Shown here in pieces: positions 51,712 through 60,506 of a stretch of 64,000 nt of DNA. The notes beneath the pieces are model-generated. The model had not been told where the DNA came from. It did no database searches and worked only from the letters and a program-made list of their open reading frames with translations. Position 1 is the stretch's first letter; the number at the start of each line of letters is the position of its first letter. Position numbers and translations under genes: made by a program. This DNA is from JALZOC01 sp031361295 (lineage in GTDB: Bacteria; Acidobacteriota; Vicinamibacteria; Vicinamibacterales; 2-12-FULL-66-21): contig JANMCN010000276.1 in NCBI GenBank assembly GCA_031361295.1, forward strand, positions 1 to 64,000, read 5' to 3'.

Positions 51712-52366
51712 GTTGAGTGGCGCGGCAGCGGTGTCACGCCGGGGTTTCCTCGGGTGCTGTTCGGCGCTCGCTCTGGCGTACTCGGGTTGCGCCCGGTTGT
51801 CGCCACACACACGGTCCGCGTATACCCTCATTGCCGATCCACCGCTCGAGCAGTACAAGCCGATCCTCGACGGCCTTATCCGCTCGATTCTTCCCCTGGA
51901 GCGCTCCGGTTTCCCACCGTCGGCCGAGCAGGTTCGATCCCGTCTGCTGACGCTGTTCCGGCTCGAGGACGACGCGCGATTTCTCGGACTGCAGAAGGCG
52001 CTCGTCCTGTTCGATCAGACGGATCTGTTCGCTCATCGCCTCGTGCCGGCGCAAGAGGAAGCCACAGCGCTCGATGCAGACGCGCGAGGGCTGGACATTC
52101 AAGCCGTCATCGCTCGGAGTCACGCGCTCGACATCGATCTGTATGATCGGTTCGTTCGGGGGCAGGAGGGCGCGCATCGCTTCACCAAGCTCGCCGTCGA
52201 TCGGCAGCGCGAGTACCTCGGGCTGTGGCGTGCCAGCGGCTACCTGATCAAGCGACAGTTCTACGTCTCGGCCAGATCTCTCGTCATGATCTCCGCATAT
52301 TCTATGGACCTGATGTGGCCGGCGATCCGGTATGGCGGACCACTCCTCCCCCGCAGCCGCACCTGA
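51686..52366 (+). CDS. gluconate 2-dehydrogenase subunit 3-like Tat-exported protein
   Basis: A 226-residue protein with a twin-arginine signal (SRRGFLGCCSALALAYSGC) that also contains a lipobox. The rest is helical (LIRSILPLERSGFPP; FLGLQKALVLFDQTDLF; FTKLAVDRQREYLGLWRASGYLIKRQFYVSARSLVMISAYS), which is the gluconate dehydrogenase gamma-subunit pattern with a final conserved WxxxxYxGP-like segment (MWPAIRYGGPLLP). It overlaps the kinase end by 26 nt and precedes the GMC gene by 2 nt. As a small subunit it would carry the GMC enzyme across the membrane by hitch-hiker export. Confidence 0.82.
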   Translation: MPMHVPPPELSGAAAVSRRGFLGCCSALALAYSGCARLSPHTRSAYTLIADPPLEQYKPILDGLIRSILPLERSGFPPSAEQVRSRLLTLFRLEDDARFLGLQKALVLFDQTDLFAHRLVPAQEEATALDADARGLDIQAVIARSHALDIDLYDRFVRGQEGAHRFTKLAVDRQREYLGLWRASGYLIKRQFYVSARSLVMISAYSMDLMWPAIRYGGPLLPRSRT

Positions 52367-52368
52367 CC

Positions 52369-53943
52369 ATGCGGCTGCAATGCGACATCCTGATCGTCGG
52401 GTCCGGCGCCGGAGGAGGGGTGCTGGCCGCCACGCTCGCGGAACTGACCCACCGCACCATCATTCTCGTCGACAAGGGCCCACACTACACCGCTGATTTT
52501 TTCAATCAGCGCGAGTGGGACATGGGCGTCCTGTATGCCGAGCGCGGAGCGCGCTCGACGACGGATGGCGCCATTCCGGTGCGCGGCGGCGAGTGCGTCG
52601 GGGGCGGAACAACGGTCAACTATGCGCTTGCGATGAATCCCGTTCAGGCTGTCTGGACGCGATGGAGGCTTGAACGCGGATTGACCGGCTTCTCGTTCGA
52701 GGCGGATGCGTGCGATTACGGCATTCCCGGTCTCAATATGTCGGCCTGTCTCGCGGAGGTACGCGCGCGCACCGGCGTGGCGGCGCCGCCCGAGAGTGCC
52801 ATCAACGACAACAATCGCGTGCTGGAACGCGGCTGTCGCGCGCATGGCATTTCGACGAAGCGGTTCGAGCTCAACATGCGCGATTGCCTCGGGTGCGGAT
52901 TCTGTGCCGAAGGGTGCGCGTACGATCGGAAGCAGGGAACGCTCATCACGTACGTCCCCGATGCAGTCAGTCACGGTGTGCGGCTGATCCATCACTGCGA
53001 CATCCATCGCCTCACGTTCGCGCGGCGGCCGGGCGGCCTTGCGGTGACGGGCGCCACCGGCCGCGTGCGCCCCACCAGCACAGGATCTCGGCCGAACACC
53101 GTCGACGCAGGCAACGTCGACATCGTCGCGCCCCTGGTGGTCGTGTGCGCAGGGGCAATAGAAACGCCCGTGCTGCTGCAGCGGTCCGGACATCCGGATC
53201 CGGGCAGCCTGCTGGGCCGCGGCCTCATCCTGCACCCCGGCCTGCCGATCGTCGGCGTGATGGATGCGCCGCTGACGAATTACCGCGGGATCACGGGAAC
53301 GATCTACAGCGACCATTTTTTTGAGACGCACGGCTTCTACTACGAGTGTCTCTTTGGTCATCCCGTGTACGGTTCGCTGGTGCTGCCGCTGATCGGAGCG
53401 GAGCACTTCGATTTGATGCGGCAGTTCGACCGGATCGCCGGCTTCGGGGTGATGCTGGTGGACTCGCCACAGCCGGTCAATCGTGTGGCGTGGCATGCGC
53501 CGTCCGGAACGCGCCGGATCATGTATCAGCTGTCTGACACCGATCGCGATCGGCTCCGCTTCGCGGCGCGGACCGGCGTCGAGATCATGTTCGCCGCGGG
53601 CGCGCGCGAGGTGCTGCTGTCGTCGACCGAATCGATCGGCCCATTATCCTCGCCTCGGTTCCGCACCCCTGCAGAAGCCGCCCACTGTGCGGCGCTCGCG
53701 TTCGGGCCGCATCAGACCACGGTGACGTCATCGCACTGCCAGGCCACGGTGAAGATGGGCGAAGACCCGAAGCGATCGATGATCGACTCGCGCGGCGAGT
53801 CGCACTACGTCCGCAATCTCCTGGTCTGCGACAGTTCCGCCTTTCCGGACTCATGCGGCGCCAACCCGATGCTCTCGATCATGACGATGGCACGGTACCA
53901 GGGGCGGCGGATCGCGGGTGAACTGGCCCGATATGAACGCTGA
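52369..53943 (+). CDS. GMC-family FAD dehydrogenase with ferredoxin-type Cys cluster
   Basis: A 524-residue flavoprotein. The FAD-binding motif GSGAGGGVLAATLAEL is at the N-terminus, and the GMC signature GGECVGGGTTVNYAL follows at about residue 75. A Cys cluster CLGCGFCAEGC (C-x2-C-x2-C-x3-C) at about residue 175 matches the Fe-S site of FAD-GDH- and fructose-dehydrogenase-like enzymes. The C-terminal GMC domain contains CDSSAFPDSCGANPMLSIM. It has no signal peptide, so it should be exported with the Tat small subunit encoded just upstream. The substrate (sugar, sterol or alcohol) is unknown. Confidence 0.9.
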   Translation: MRLQCDILIVGSGAGGGVLAATLAELTHRTIILVDKGPHYTADFFNQREWDMGVLYAERGARSTTDGAIPVRGGECVGGGTTVNYALAMNPVQAVWTRWRLERGLTGFSFEADACDYGIPGLNMSACLAEVRARTGVAAPPESAINDNNRVLERGCRAHGISTKRFELNMRDCLGCGFCAEGCAYDRKQGTLITYVPDAVSHGVRLIHHCDIHRLTFARRPGGLAVTGATGRVRPTSTGSRPNTVDAGNVDIVAPLVVVCAGAIETPVLLQRSGHPDPGSLLGRGLILHPGLPIVGVMDAPLTNYRGITGTIYSDHFFETHGFYYECLFGHPVYGSLVLPLIGAEHFDLMRQFDRIAGFGVMLVDSPQPVNRVAWHAPSGTRRIMYQLSDTDRDRLRFAARTGVEIMFAAGAREVLLSSTESIGPLSSPRFRTPAEAAHCAALAFGPHQTTVTSSHCQATVKMGEDPKRSMIDSRGESHYVRNLLVCDSSAFPDSCGANPMLSIMTMARYQGRRIAGELARYER

Positions 53944-54964
53944 CCCCTTCCGCGCGGCGCGATGGCTGGCACCGTTGATCGGGATTGCGGCGATCGCGGT
54001 GGCGACGCCGGCGGGCGCCGAGTCGCGACTGTGGCTGGCGAGCCTGAACTACGAGTCCACACAGCTGGTTGTTCCCGTGATCGCACTCCATTCGAGCGAT
54101 GACCGCGGCGTCGAGTGGAACATGTGGGTCACCGGCTGGACGCTTGGGGCCGACCGCAGTGTCGCCCGCACCGCACGCAGCCGATGGCGCGTGCTGGCGC
54201 GCGTCACACCCGTCAACGCGCACGCGAGCAACTATGTTTACGTGGACGGCCGGCGCAGCCCGGCCGCATCGTACAGCGCGGCATCGATCGATCTCGGCGG
54301 CGGCCTCGAGGTCGCCCACACGCAGCGATGGACGGGTATCTATCGCGGCATTGCCCTTTATGAACGCGTCGGAAGGAGCCAGAGCGCCGACATCCGGCAC
54401 TTCTGGGACCGTCCGTTCGTCGGCGCGGAAACGTCGCAGAGCTACGCGCGCATCCGGTCGGAGACGCTGTTCGGAATGCGGTGGGACGGCCTCAAGGCCG
54501 ACGTGTCCGCGCAGATCTATACCGGTACTCGAACGTGGTCGCGGGTCCGCGCCGCGGCCGGAGCCGGACGACGCGCCGGACCGCTGTTCGTATCCGGGCG
54601 GACGGCAGTGTTCACTGGGCAGTCGCTGAACACGGTCAACGCATTCCTGACCGGTGGATCGTGGGATCTCGCGACGCCCGATCTGCTCGCGGGGTATCGC
54701 TATGCCGAGTTCCGCGTCAGTCGCGCGGCAACGATTGGGGCCGGGCTCGACCTGCGGATCCATGGCGCCTGGGAAGTTGGCGTCCGCAGCGCGTACCTCA
54801 GGTCGCCGCGCCTCGATCGCCGCGGCACAGCCGTCCAGGTGATGACGGTCTGGAGAGGCGCGGTGGTCAATGCGGGCGTCGCGATGCCGCAGGTCGCAGC
54901 CGCACGTGCCCGCGGCCACGCGGTGCTGTTCGCCACGATCACTGCCGCCGTCATCAAGCGATAA
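53933..54964 (+). CDS. exported protein, probable outer-membrane beta-barrel
   Basis: A 343-residue protein with a signal peptide (LIGIAAIAVATPAGA). The rest has many alternating amphipathic strands with aromatic belts, for example SRLWLASLNYESTQLVVPV, GVEWNMWVTGWTLG, GLEVAHTQRWTGIYRGIALYERVG and WEVGVRSAYLRSPRL. That pattern suggests a beta-barrel, although the last residue is Arg rather than Phe. It overlaps the GMC stop by 11 nt. No family is recognised. It may form a surface channel or cellulose-synthase-associated type barrel for the dehydrogenase system. Confidence 0.7.
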   Translation: MNADPFRAARWLAPLIGIAAIAVATPAGAESRLWLASLNYESTQLVVPVIALHSSDDRGVEWNMWVTGWTLGADRSVARTARSRWRVLARVTPVNAHASNYVYVDGRRSPAASYSAASIDLGGGLEVAHTQRWTGIYRGIALYERVGRSQSADIRHFWDRPFVGAETSQSYARIRSETLFGMRWDGLKADVSAQIYTGTRTWSRVRAAAGAGRRAGPLFVSGRTAVFTGQSLNTVNAFLTGGSWDLATPDLLAGYRYAEFRVSRAATIGAGLDLRIHGAWEVGVRSAYLRSPRLDRRGTAVQVMTVWRGAVVNAGVAMPQVAAARARGHAVLFATITAAVIKR

Positions 54965-55021
54965 GAGGTCTTCCGCCTTCGTGGTCACACGACGTGACGC
55001 GACGGCGGGTGAACCGGCGGG

Positions 55022-55792
55022 TCAGGCGGAAGATCGGCGCCCTGCACCGCTGGCACTCACCGTCGCGAGGAGGAAGGAGATCTCCTCATCGATCTCGGCG
55101 GGATCCTCGACGGTGTGGCGAATCTCCTCGCGCAACAGTTCGCGAAAGCGCCGACGCAGCCGGTGGATCGCCACTCTGACCGCCCCTTCGGACATGCCCA
55201 GCGCCGCCGCTATTTCCCGGCCGTTGAGCTCGTTCTCGTCGCCGGTCACGGAATCCTTGAGATGTTCGAACATCGCGCCCTTGCCGGCGCGGACGAACAC
55301 ACCGCGAAGACGCACCTGCACGCGTTCGACCAGCGTCTGCGCCCACCGTCGCTCGAACAGCGATTCGGGCGTCGCATCGTCACGCGGCTCGAGCGCGTAG
55401 AGACGTTCGCCGCTCGAGACGTCGAATGCCGCGATCGGCACCCCGCCGCCGCGCTTGGCGGCGCGCGCGCGGTCATACTCGTTCACCACGAAATGCTTGA
55501 AGGCGGTCAGCAGGAATGACCGGAATTTGCCGCGCTCGGCGCGCGCGTGGCGCAGAGAGTTTTTCTCGAGCAGCCGCACGAAAAAGGCCTGGACGAGATC
55601 TTCCGCCTGGTCTCCGGGGTATCCGTTCCGGCGGACGTACGCGTACAGCGGATACCAGTACTGCTGGCACAGCGTCGCCAGCGCTTCCTGTGAGACGGGG
55701 GTGTCGGGTCCACCAGCGGCCAGCACCAGGCTCCAGTGCGTGGTCGCAAACCGCCCCCGGCCGCCCGGGGCCACCTGACCTTCCTTTGCCAC
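55022..55792 (-). CDS. ECF-type RNA polymerase sigma factor
   Basis: A 256-residue sigma-70 factor of the extracytoplasmic-function type. Region 2 shows LCQQYWYPLYAYVRRNGYPGDQAEDLVQAFFVRLLEK, region 4 shows LNGREIAAALGMSEGAVRVAIHRLRRRFRELLREEI. A long insert between them and a N-terminal TTHWSLVLAAGG motif are typical of the large single-protein ECF group found in acidobacteria and planctomycetes. No anti-sigma gene is adjacent; C-terminal regulation is possible. GTG start. Confidence 0.92.
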   Translation of the reverse strand: MAKEGQVAPGGRGRFATTHWSLVLAAGGPDTPVSQEALATLCQQYWYPLYAYVRRNGYPGDQAEDLVQAFFVRLLEKNSLRHARAERGKFRSFLLTAFKHFVVNEYDRARAAKRGGGVPIAAFDVSSGERLYALEPRDDATPESLFERRWAQTLVERVQVRLRGVFVRAGKGAMFEHLKDSVTGDENELNGREIAAALGMSEGAVRVAIHRLRRRFRELLREEIRHTVEDPAEIDEEISFLLATVSASGAGRRSSA

Positions 55793-56018
55793 GACATTTC
55801 ACCTTTGTGTGCAGCTCCAGGGCCGCGTAACATTCCCGTCCACACCCTGTAGTCATTCACGAGCCTCGCATTCAATGCGCGGCACGTCAACCAGACGCCC
55901 TGTTCCTGGCCGGGAGCTTCGCGAGGGGTCGTCCGTTCGTCGCGGCCCGCTACACGTTCCGCTTCGAGAACACAATTGAGGAATGCGGCTGCCGAAGGGC
56001 GGTCGCGCGGCACCGCAT

Positions 56019-56597
56019 ATGAACACACAAAACATTCTCGCAACGTTTGTCGTGTCGAGTCTGCTGGCGGCGCTTTCGGGCTGCGTGGAACTGCTTTCTC
56101 CCATCAATACCCCTGAAGACCTGATTTTCGACGAGGCGGTCCTCGGCGTCTGGTCGGAAAAAGAGTCCAGGGAGACGTGGGTCTTTACCCGAGCCGGCAA
56201 GGACGTGTACAGGCTGGTCTGCACTGACGAGGACGGCAGGTCGGGGAACTTCGTCGCGCACCTCGCGAGAATTCAGGGGCAGCTGTTCCTGGACGTGTTT
56301 CCGGAGCAGCTCTCCCTTCCTCAGAGCGCCTACTACACGGACCGTTTTCGACCAACCCACACCATCGCGTGGGTGGCGCAAATTCAGCCCCTGGCACGCG
56401 TGTCGTTCCTGGAAGAGACCTGGCTTACCGATTTCCTCCAGAAGAATCCCGGTGCCATCCCGCATGCAGACGTCGACGGAAGGACCGTGCTGACGGCCAC
56501 GCCGCGGGAGATGCAGAACTTCCTGGTCGCACATCTCAAGACACCGGGAGCCTTCGGCCTACCCATCGAGTTCGAACGCAGGACCGACAGGCGCTGA
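56019..56597 (+). CDS. lipoprotein of unknown function
   Basis: A 192-residue protein with a lipoprotein signal (TFVVSSLLAALSGC, Cys at about residue 22). Mature part: EAVLGVWSEKESRETWVFTRAGKDVYRLVCTDEDGRSGNFVAHLARIQGQLFLDVF is a beta-rich segment with the LGxW pattern of lipocalin-like or calycin-type domains. A helical C-terminus ends in FLVAHLKTPGAFGLP. I do not recognise a specific family. The following secreted protein gene is 154 nt downstream on the same strand. Confidence 0.7.
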   Translation: MNTQNILATFVVSSLLAALSGCVELLSPINTPEDLIFDEAVLGVWSEKESRETWVFTRAGKDVYRLVCTDEDGRSGNFVAHLARIQGQLFLDVFPEQLSLPQSAYYTDRFRPTHTIAWVAQIQPLARVSFLEETWLTDFLQKNPGAIPHADVDGRTVLTATPREMQNFLVAHLKTPGAFGLPIEFERRTDRR

Positions 56598-56751
56598 AGG
56601 GCTGTGTGCGCGCATGGACACGGGTTTGTAAAGCCCGCGAACGATTCCCTGGGTGACCTCGGGTCGATATCCCGGGCGCAAACGATCGGCACGCAATTAG
56701 TCATGGGGAGTCGGAAGCGGGCCCGGTCACTCGCAGAAACAGGTATTCGCC

Positions 56752-57315
56752 ATGATACTCAGATGCCTCGCGCTCATCGGGAGTGTTTTGGCTTCAACGA
56801 CGGCTTCAGCCCAGACAGGCCAGGATTTTGGCGCACTCGCGGCCACACGGACGGCGATCGAAGTCGTCGCCGACACGGGGAAGGCCACTACGGGACGGCT
56901 GCTTCGAATCGACGCCGATTCCCTCACACTGGCGAGGGATCACCACGAGATCACATTCGATCGGAAGCACGTCGCGAAGATCTATCAGCGGGGGGACTCT
57001 TTGAAGAATGGGATGTTGATAGGCCTCGGCGTCGGCGCGGCCTGGGGGATCGCCGCCGGTGCCACGGCCGAGTGCGATGGATTTTTTGGAGCGCCAAGCC
57101 GGCCCTGCGTAGCGAGTACTAAACAAATTTTAGCGGGCATTTGGGGGGGCACAATGGGAGCCTTGGGCCTGGGCGTGGGCGCGGGAATCGATGCCTTGTT
57201 TAGCGGGCGACGCCTCCTCTATGAGAGCGTGCGTCACGACGACGCTGCGTCGATCTTCATCGCTCCGCGCGTTTTGAGCTCCGGCACTGGTCTACTGGTG
57301 ACGGTGGCGTGGTGA
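56752..57315 (+). CDS. secreted protein with glycine-zipper-like helix
   Basis: A 187-residue protein with a signal peptide ending in ASAQ. The mature N-terminus has a small beta domain with RTAIEVVADTGKATTGRLLRIDADSLTLARDHHEITFDRKHVAKIYQRG, which looks like an Sm/LSm-type barrel. A glycine-rich hydrophobic stretch (GMLIGLGVGAAWGIAAGA; ILAGIWGGTMGALGLGVGAGI) follows, and it ends with IAPRVLSSGTGLLVTVAW, a barrel-like terminal strand. Two Cys in the middle could form a disulfide. Function unknown. Confidence 0.72.
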   Translation: MILRCLALIGSVLASTTASAQTGQDFGALAATRTAIEVVADTGKATTGRLLRIDADSLTLARDHHEITFDRKHVAKIYQRGDSLKNGMLIGLGVGAAWGIAAGATAECDGFFGAPSRPCVASTKQILAGIWGGTMGALGLGVGAGIDALFSGRRLLYESVRHDDAASIFIAPRVLSSGTGLLVTVAW

Positions 57316-57437
57316 CTCGACCCGTTCAGGTCACGGCGCCTGTTTGATCGAACACCGGTGCCCGGGCTGCGCGGTCCTGCCGTATTTAGCACAGCGATGG
57401 ACGCCCTTCGCTAGAGCTTCCGCGGCGTCCGCCGCCC

Positions 57438-57466
57438 TTTGTTTCCCCGGCCCGGCTTAGTATGCT
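57438..57466 (+). promoter_or_regulatory. candidate promoter of the EF-P-like gene
   Basis: TTTGTT (57438-57443), 17 bp, TATGCT (57461-57466). A small stem-loop (GCGGC/GCCGC at 57422-57435) with a nearby T-rich run just upstream may end the previous transcript. The leader would be about 60 nt. Confidence 0.4.
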
Positions 57467-57527
57467 CGTGCTTTCGGGCGTCCGGCTCCTCTGCCGCGAC
57501 GCGAGAAACGGGTAGCACGAGGAGCGC

Positions 57528-58103
57528 ATGGCCAGCCTGATCGAAGCAATCTCCATCAAGCGGAAGATGTTCTTCGAGTTCGAGAACGCGCCGTATCACT
57601 GCATCGACGTGGACGTGTCGAAGCCGACGGCCCGCGGCGGGCAGACGCTCGTGCGCGTCAAGATGCGCAACCTGCTGACGCGCGCGGTCTTCGACAAGAC
57701 CTTCAAGGCCGGGGAGAAGTTCAAGGAGCCGGACCTGGTCATGGTGCCCGCGACCTTCCTCTACTCGGACGGCCAGGGTTTCAACTTCATGGATCAGGAC
57801 AACTATGAAACGCTGACGCTCGGCGAGGATATGGTCGGCGACGACGCGCAGTTGCTCATGGACAATGTGGCCGTGCAGATCCACAAATACAATGGCAACC
57901 CGATCGGCCTGCAGCTGCCCTCGATCGTCGAGCTCGCGGTCAAGTACACGGAGCCGGGCACGCGCGGGGACACGGCCAGTGGCAGCGTGACGAAGGCCGC
58001 GACGCTCGAGACGGGACTCGAAATCCGCGTACCTCTCTTCATCAAGGAGGGAGAAAAGGTCAAGGTCCACACGGAGACGCGCGAATTCGCCGGGCGCGCG
58101 TAG
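57528..58103 (+). CDS. efp: elongation factor P, EfpL/YeiP-like tip loop
   Basis: A 191-residue ribosome rescue factor for polyproline stalling. All three OB domains are present, with FMDQDNYETLTL and PATLETG-like (AATLETGLEIRVPLFIKEGEKVKVHTETREFAGR) segments. The tip loop reads SKPTARGG (residues 31-38), which matches the EfpL/YeiP loop SPTARG rather than the Lys- or single Arg-bearing loop of classical EF-P. The C-terminal domain resembles classical EF-P. It is therefore either an EfpL-type factor or an Arg-loop EF-P; no EpmA/EarP modifier gene is in the window. Confidence 0.9.
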   Translation: MASLIEAISIKRKMFFEFENAPYHCIDVDVSKPTARGGQTLVRVKMRNLLTRAVFDKTFKAGEKFKEPDLVMVPATFLYSDGQGFNFMDQDNYETLTLGEDMVGDDAQLLMDNVAVQIHKYNGNPIGLQLPSIVELAVKYTEPGTRGDTASGSVTKAATLETGLEIRVPLFIKEGEKVKVHTETREFAGRA

Positions 58104-58197
58104 CGCGCGCGTTGACAGCCGGTCTGTGCAGGCGGTACAAGACAGTCGCGACTGGCCGCGGCGGCGGCGCTCGACCGCACGGCAGACCGAGGTGGCA

Positions 58198-59319
58198 TTG
58201 AAGACAACCCGGCGCGCGTTTCTGAATTCATCACTCGCCGGAGCCGCGGCCCTGGCGTGGGCGCGACCCGCGGCTTCCCAGCCCCCGCTCCCGGCCCTGG
58301 CCCCTTCCCGCATCCGGTTTGCGGCGGTCGGGCTCAACCACGCCCACATCAACAGCCAGGTGGAGACGGTCGTTCGCGCGGGTGGCCAGCTCGTCGCCTT
58401 CTTCGCACGGGAACCCGAACTCGCGGCGGCCTTCGGCACACGCTTCCCGGGCGCCCGGCTCGCCCGCAGTGAGCAGGAGATTCTCGACGATCCCGCCATC
58501 CAGCTTGTCGTGAGCGCCGCCATCCCGAACGAGCGCGCGCCGCTCGGCGTCCGCGTGATGCGCCACGGCAAGGACTTCATGACCGACAAGCCGGGCGCCA
58601 CCACGCTCGCCCAGCTTGCTGAGGCGCGACGCGTCCAGGCCGAGACGAGGCGGATGTATTCCGTGCTCATCGAGCGGCACGAGAGCCAGGTGATCAACAA
58701 GGCCGGCGAACTCGTGAAGGCCGGCGCGATCGGCCGCGTGCTCCAGACGATCGGCCTGGCGCCGCACCGGATGACGCCGGACAGCCGCCCCGCCTGGTTC
58801 TTCAGGCGTGAGCAGTACGGTGGCGTCCTCTGCGATCTCGCGTCGCACAATCTCGATGCCTATCTCTACTTCACCGGGTCCACCCACGCCGAGATCGTCG
58901 CGTCACAGGTCGGCAACCTGAACCATCCGACATACCCTGAGCTCGAGGATTTCGGAGACGTCATGCTCAGGGGCAACGGGGGGACCGGCTACATCCGCGT
59001 CGACTGGTTCACGCCCGGCGGGATCGAGACGTACGGCGACAGCCGGCTGACGATCCTCGGAACCGACGGCTACATGGAGCTCCGCAAGAACGTCGACATC
59101 GGAGGACGTCCCGGCGCAGGCCACCTGTTCCTGGTGGACCAGAAGCAGACACGCTACGTGGACTGCGGCGGCGTGAAGCTCCTCTACGGCGAGCGGCTCG
59201 TGGACGACGTGCTCAATCGGACGGAGACGGCAAGCGCCCAGGCGGAGACATTCCTCGCGATGGAGCTCGCGCTGCAGGCGGAGCAGCAGGCGCAGCGTGT
59301 GACGTCGCCCACGGTGTGA
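58198..59319 (+). CDS. Tat-exported Gfo/Idh/MocA-family oxidoreductase
   Basis: A 373-residue protein. The TTG at 58198 gives the Tat signal MKTTRRAFLNSSLAGAAALAW; GAGGTGG upstream supports it over the GTG at 58192. The Rossmann domain starts at RFAAVGLNHAHINSQVETVV, with FMTDKPGATTLAQLAEA as the typical second motif (catalytic Lys in DKP). The C-terminal half has the beta-sheet (VLCDLASHNLDAYLYFTG). It probably oxidises or rearranges a sugar in the periplasm. A sugar isomerase-like gene follows 141 nt downstream. Confidence 0.88.
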   Translation: MKTTRRAFLNSSLAGAAALAWARPAASQPPLPALAPSRIRFAAVGLNHAHINSQVETVVRAGGQLVAFFAREPELAAAFGTRFPGARLARSEQEILDDPAIQLVVSAAIPNERAPLGVRVMRHGKDFMTDKPGATTLAQLAEARRVQAETRRMYSVLIERHESQVINKAGELVKAGAIGRVLQTIGLAPHRMTPDSRPAWFFRREQYGGVLCDLASHNLDAYLYFTGSTHAEIVASQVGNLNHPTYPELEDFGDVMLRGNGGTGYIRVDWFTPGGIETYGDSRLTILGTDGYMELRKNVDIGGRPGAGHLFLVDQKQTRYVDCGGVKLLYGERLVDDVLNRTETASAQAETFLAMELALQAEQQAQRVTSPTV

Positions 59320-59460
59320 CGGAATTCGGCAGATACTCCAGCAGCCCGCATGCTGCGCCCCGCGCTTCGGATCAGGCGCTGGGCGGCAGCCCGTGCCTGG
59401 CGTTTCCCTCAGCGACGCGCCGCCAGTGCGGACGCGCCGTCAATTTCAACGGAGGACTGA

Positions 59461-60354
59461 ATGGCAGCTATCAGCAGGCGCGAATTCTTGAGGCAGGCGG
59501 GGGCGGACGCGGCGGTTGCGGGGCTCGTGGCATCCGGAGCGGTCACGCTGGCCGCGAATCCGCTCGGACTGCCGATCGGCAGCCAGATATGGCCGCACCG
59601 TGCGCAGCTGAAGGACTTCCCCGCCATCGTCAAGACGATGGCGGACCTGGGCGTCACTCGACTCGAGCTCTGCTCGCCGATCGGGTACGGCGCCCAGTTC
59701 GCGTCGCTCGCCAACGGCAAGGAGGTGAAGAAGATCCTCGCCGATCACGGCGTCAATGCCGAGAGTTCCCACTTCACCATGGCAGAGTTGCGGAAGAAGC
59801 ACGCCGAGAGCATTGCGTGGGCGAAGGACGTGGGCATCACGCAGATGATCACGGCAAGCCTCGGCGACGGCAACGGCGGGGCGCATCCGACGATGGACCA
59901 GGTCAAGAAGGCCGCGGACGAATACAACCGGATCGCGGCGGAGACCGCGAAGGCCGGCCTCCAGCAGGGGCTCCATAACGAAGACTTCGAGGCCTCGATG
60001 GTTGACGGCAAGCGTACTTATGACCTGCTGTTCGACCTGCTCGATCCGAAGCTGGTGAAGTTCCAGTTCCAGATGTCCGAGATCACCAACGGGCTCGTCG
60101 CCACCGACTACTTCACGAAGTATCCTGGCCGGTTCTTCTCGATGCACGTCCAGGATGTGGACCTGAAGACGAAGTCGCCGGCGGCCGCCGGTGGGGTCGC
60201 GCGGCCCGTCCAGGTGCCGGTCGGGAAGGGCAGCATCGACTGGGTGAAGACGTTCCAGGCCGCCAGGGTCGGCGGCGTGCAGAACTACTTCGTCGAGCAG
60301 AGCATGGATCTCACCCGCGAAAGTGTCGCGGCTTTGAAGGCGATGACGAGCTGA
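59461..60354 (+). CDS. Tat-exported sugar phosphate isomerase/epimerase-like TIM barrel
   Basis: A 297-residue protein with a Tat signal (SRREFLRQAGADAAVAGLVASGAV). The rest is the xylose-isomerase-like TIM barrel of the AP-endonuclease-2 superfamily: GVTRLELCSPIG, GVNAESSHFTMAEL, LQQGLHNEDFE (metal-binding His/Glu), FFSMHVQDVDL and the final NYFVEQSMD (Glu). A GGAGGACTGA ribosome site precedes the ATG. Paired with the Gfo/Idh gene, it probably acts on a carbohydrate in the periplasm. Confidence 0.87.
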   Translation: MAAISRREFLRQAGADAAVAGLVASGAVTLAANPLGLPIGSQIWPHRAQLKDFPAIVKTMADLGVTRLELCSPIGYGAQFASLANGKEVKKILADHGVNAESSHFTMAELRKKHAESIAWAKDVGITQMITASLGDGNGGAHPTMDQVKKAADEYNRIAAETAKAGLQQGLHNEDFEASMVDGKRTYDLLFDLLDPKLVKFQFQMSEITNGLVATDYFTKYPGRFFSMHVQDVDLKTKSPAAAGGVARPVQVPVGKGSIDWVKTFQAARVGGVQNYFVEQSMDLTRESVAALKAMTS

Positions 60355-60506
60355 ACGAGACCGGGAAAGGGGCAATCCGTATCGTCGGTACGAGAATACC
60401 TTTTCAGACATTTACGCGACCGCACCGCGGTGTGGACCGCCCGCGTGAAGATCACGCCGTCGGGATGACGCGAAGAGCGACGGTAAATTTGACTGGAGGT
60501 CTACCC

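Noticed and set aside
58104..58197. GCGCGCG palindrome after the EF-P gene as terminator
   Set aside because: The alternating GC run has no T stretch after it and may reflect composition only.
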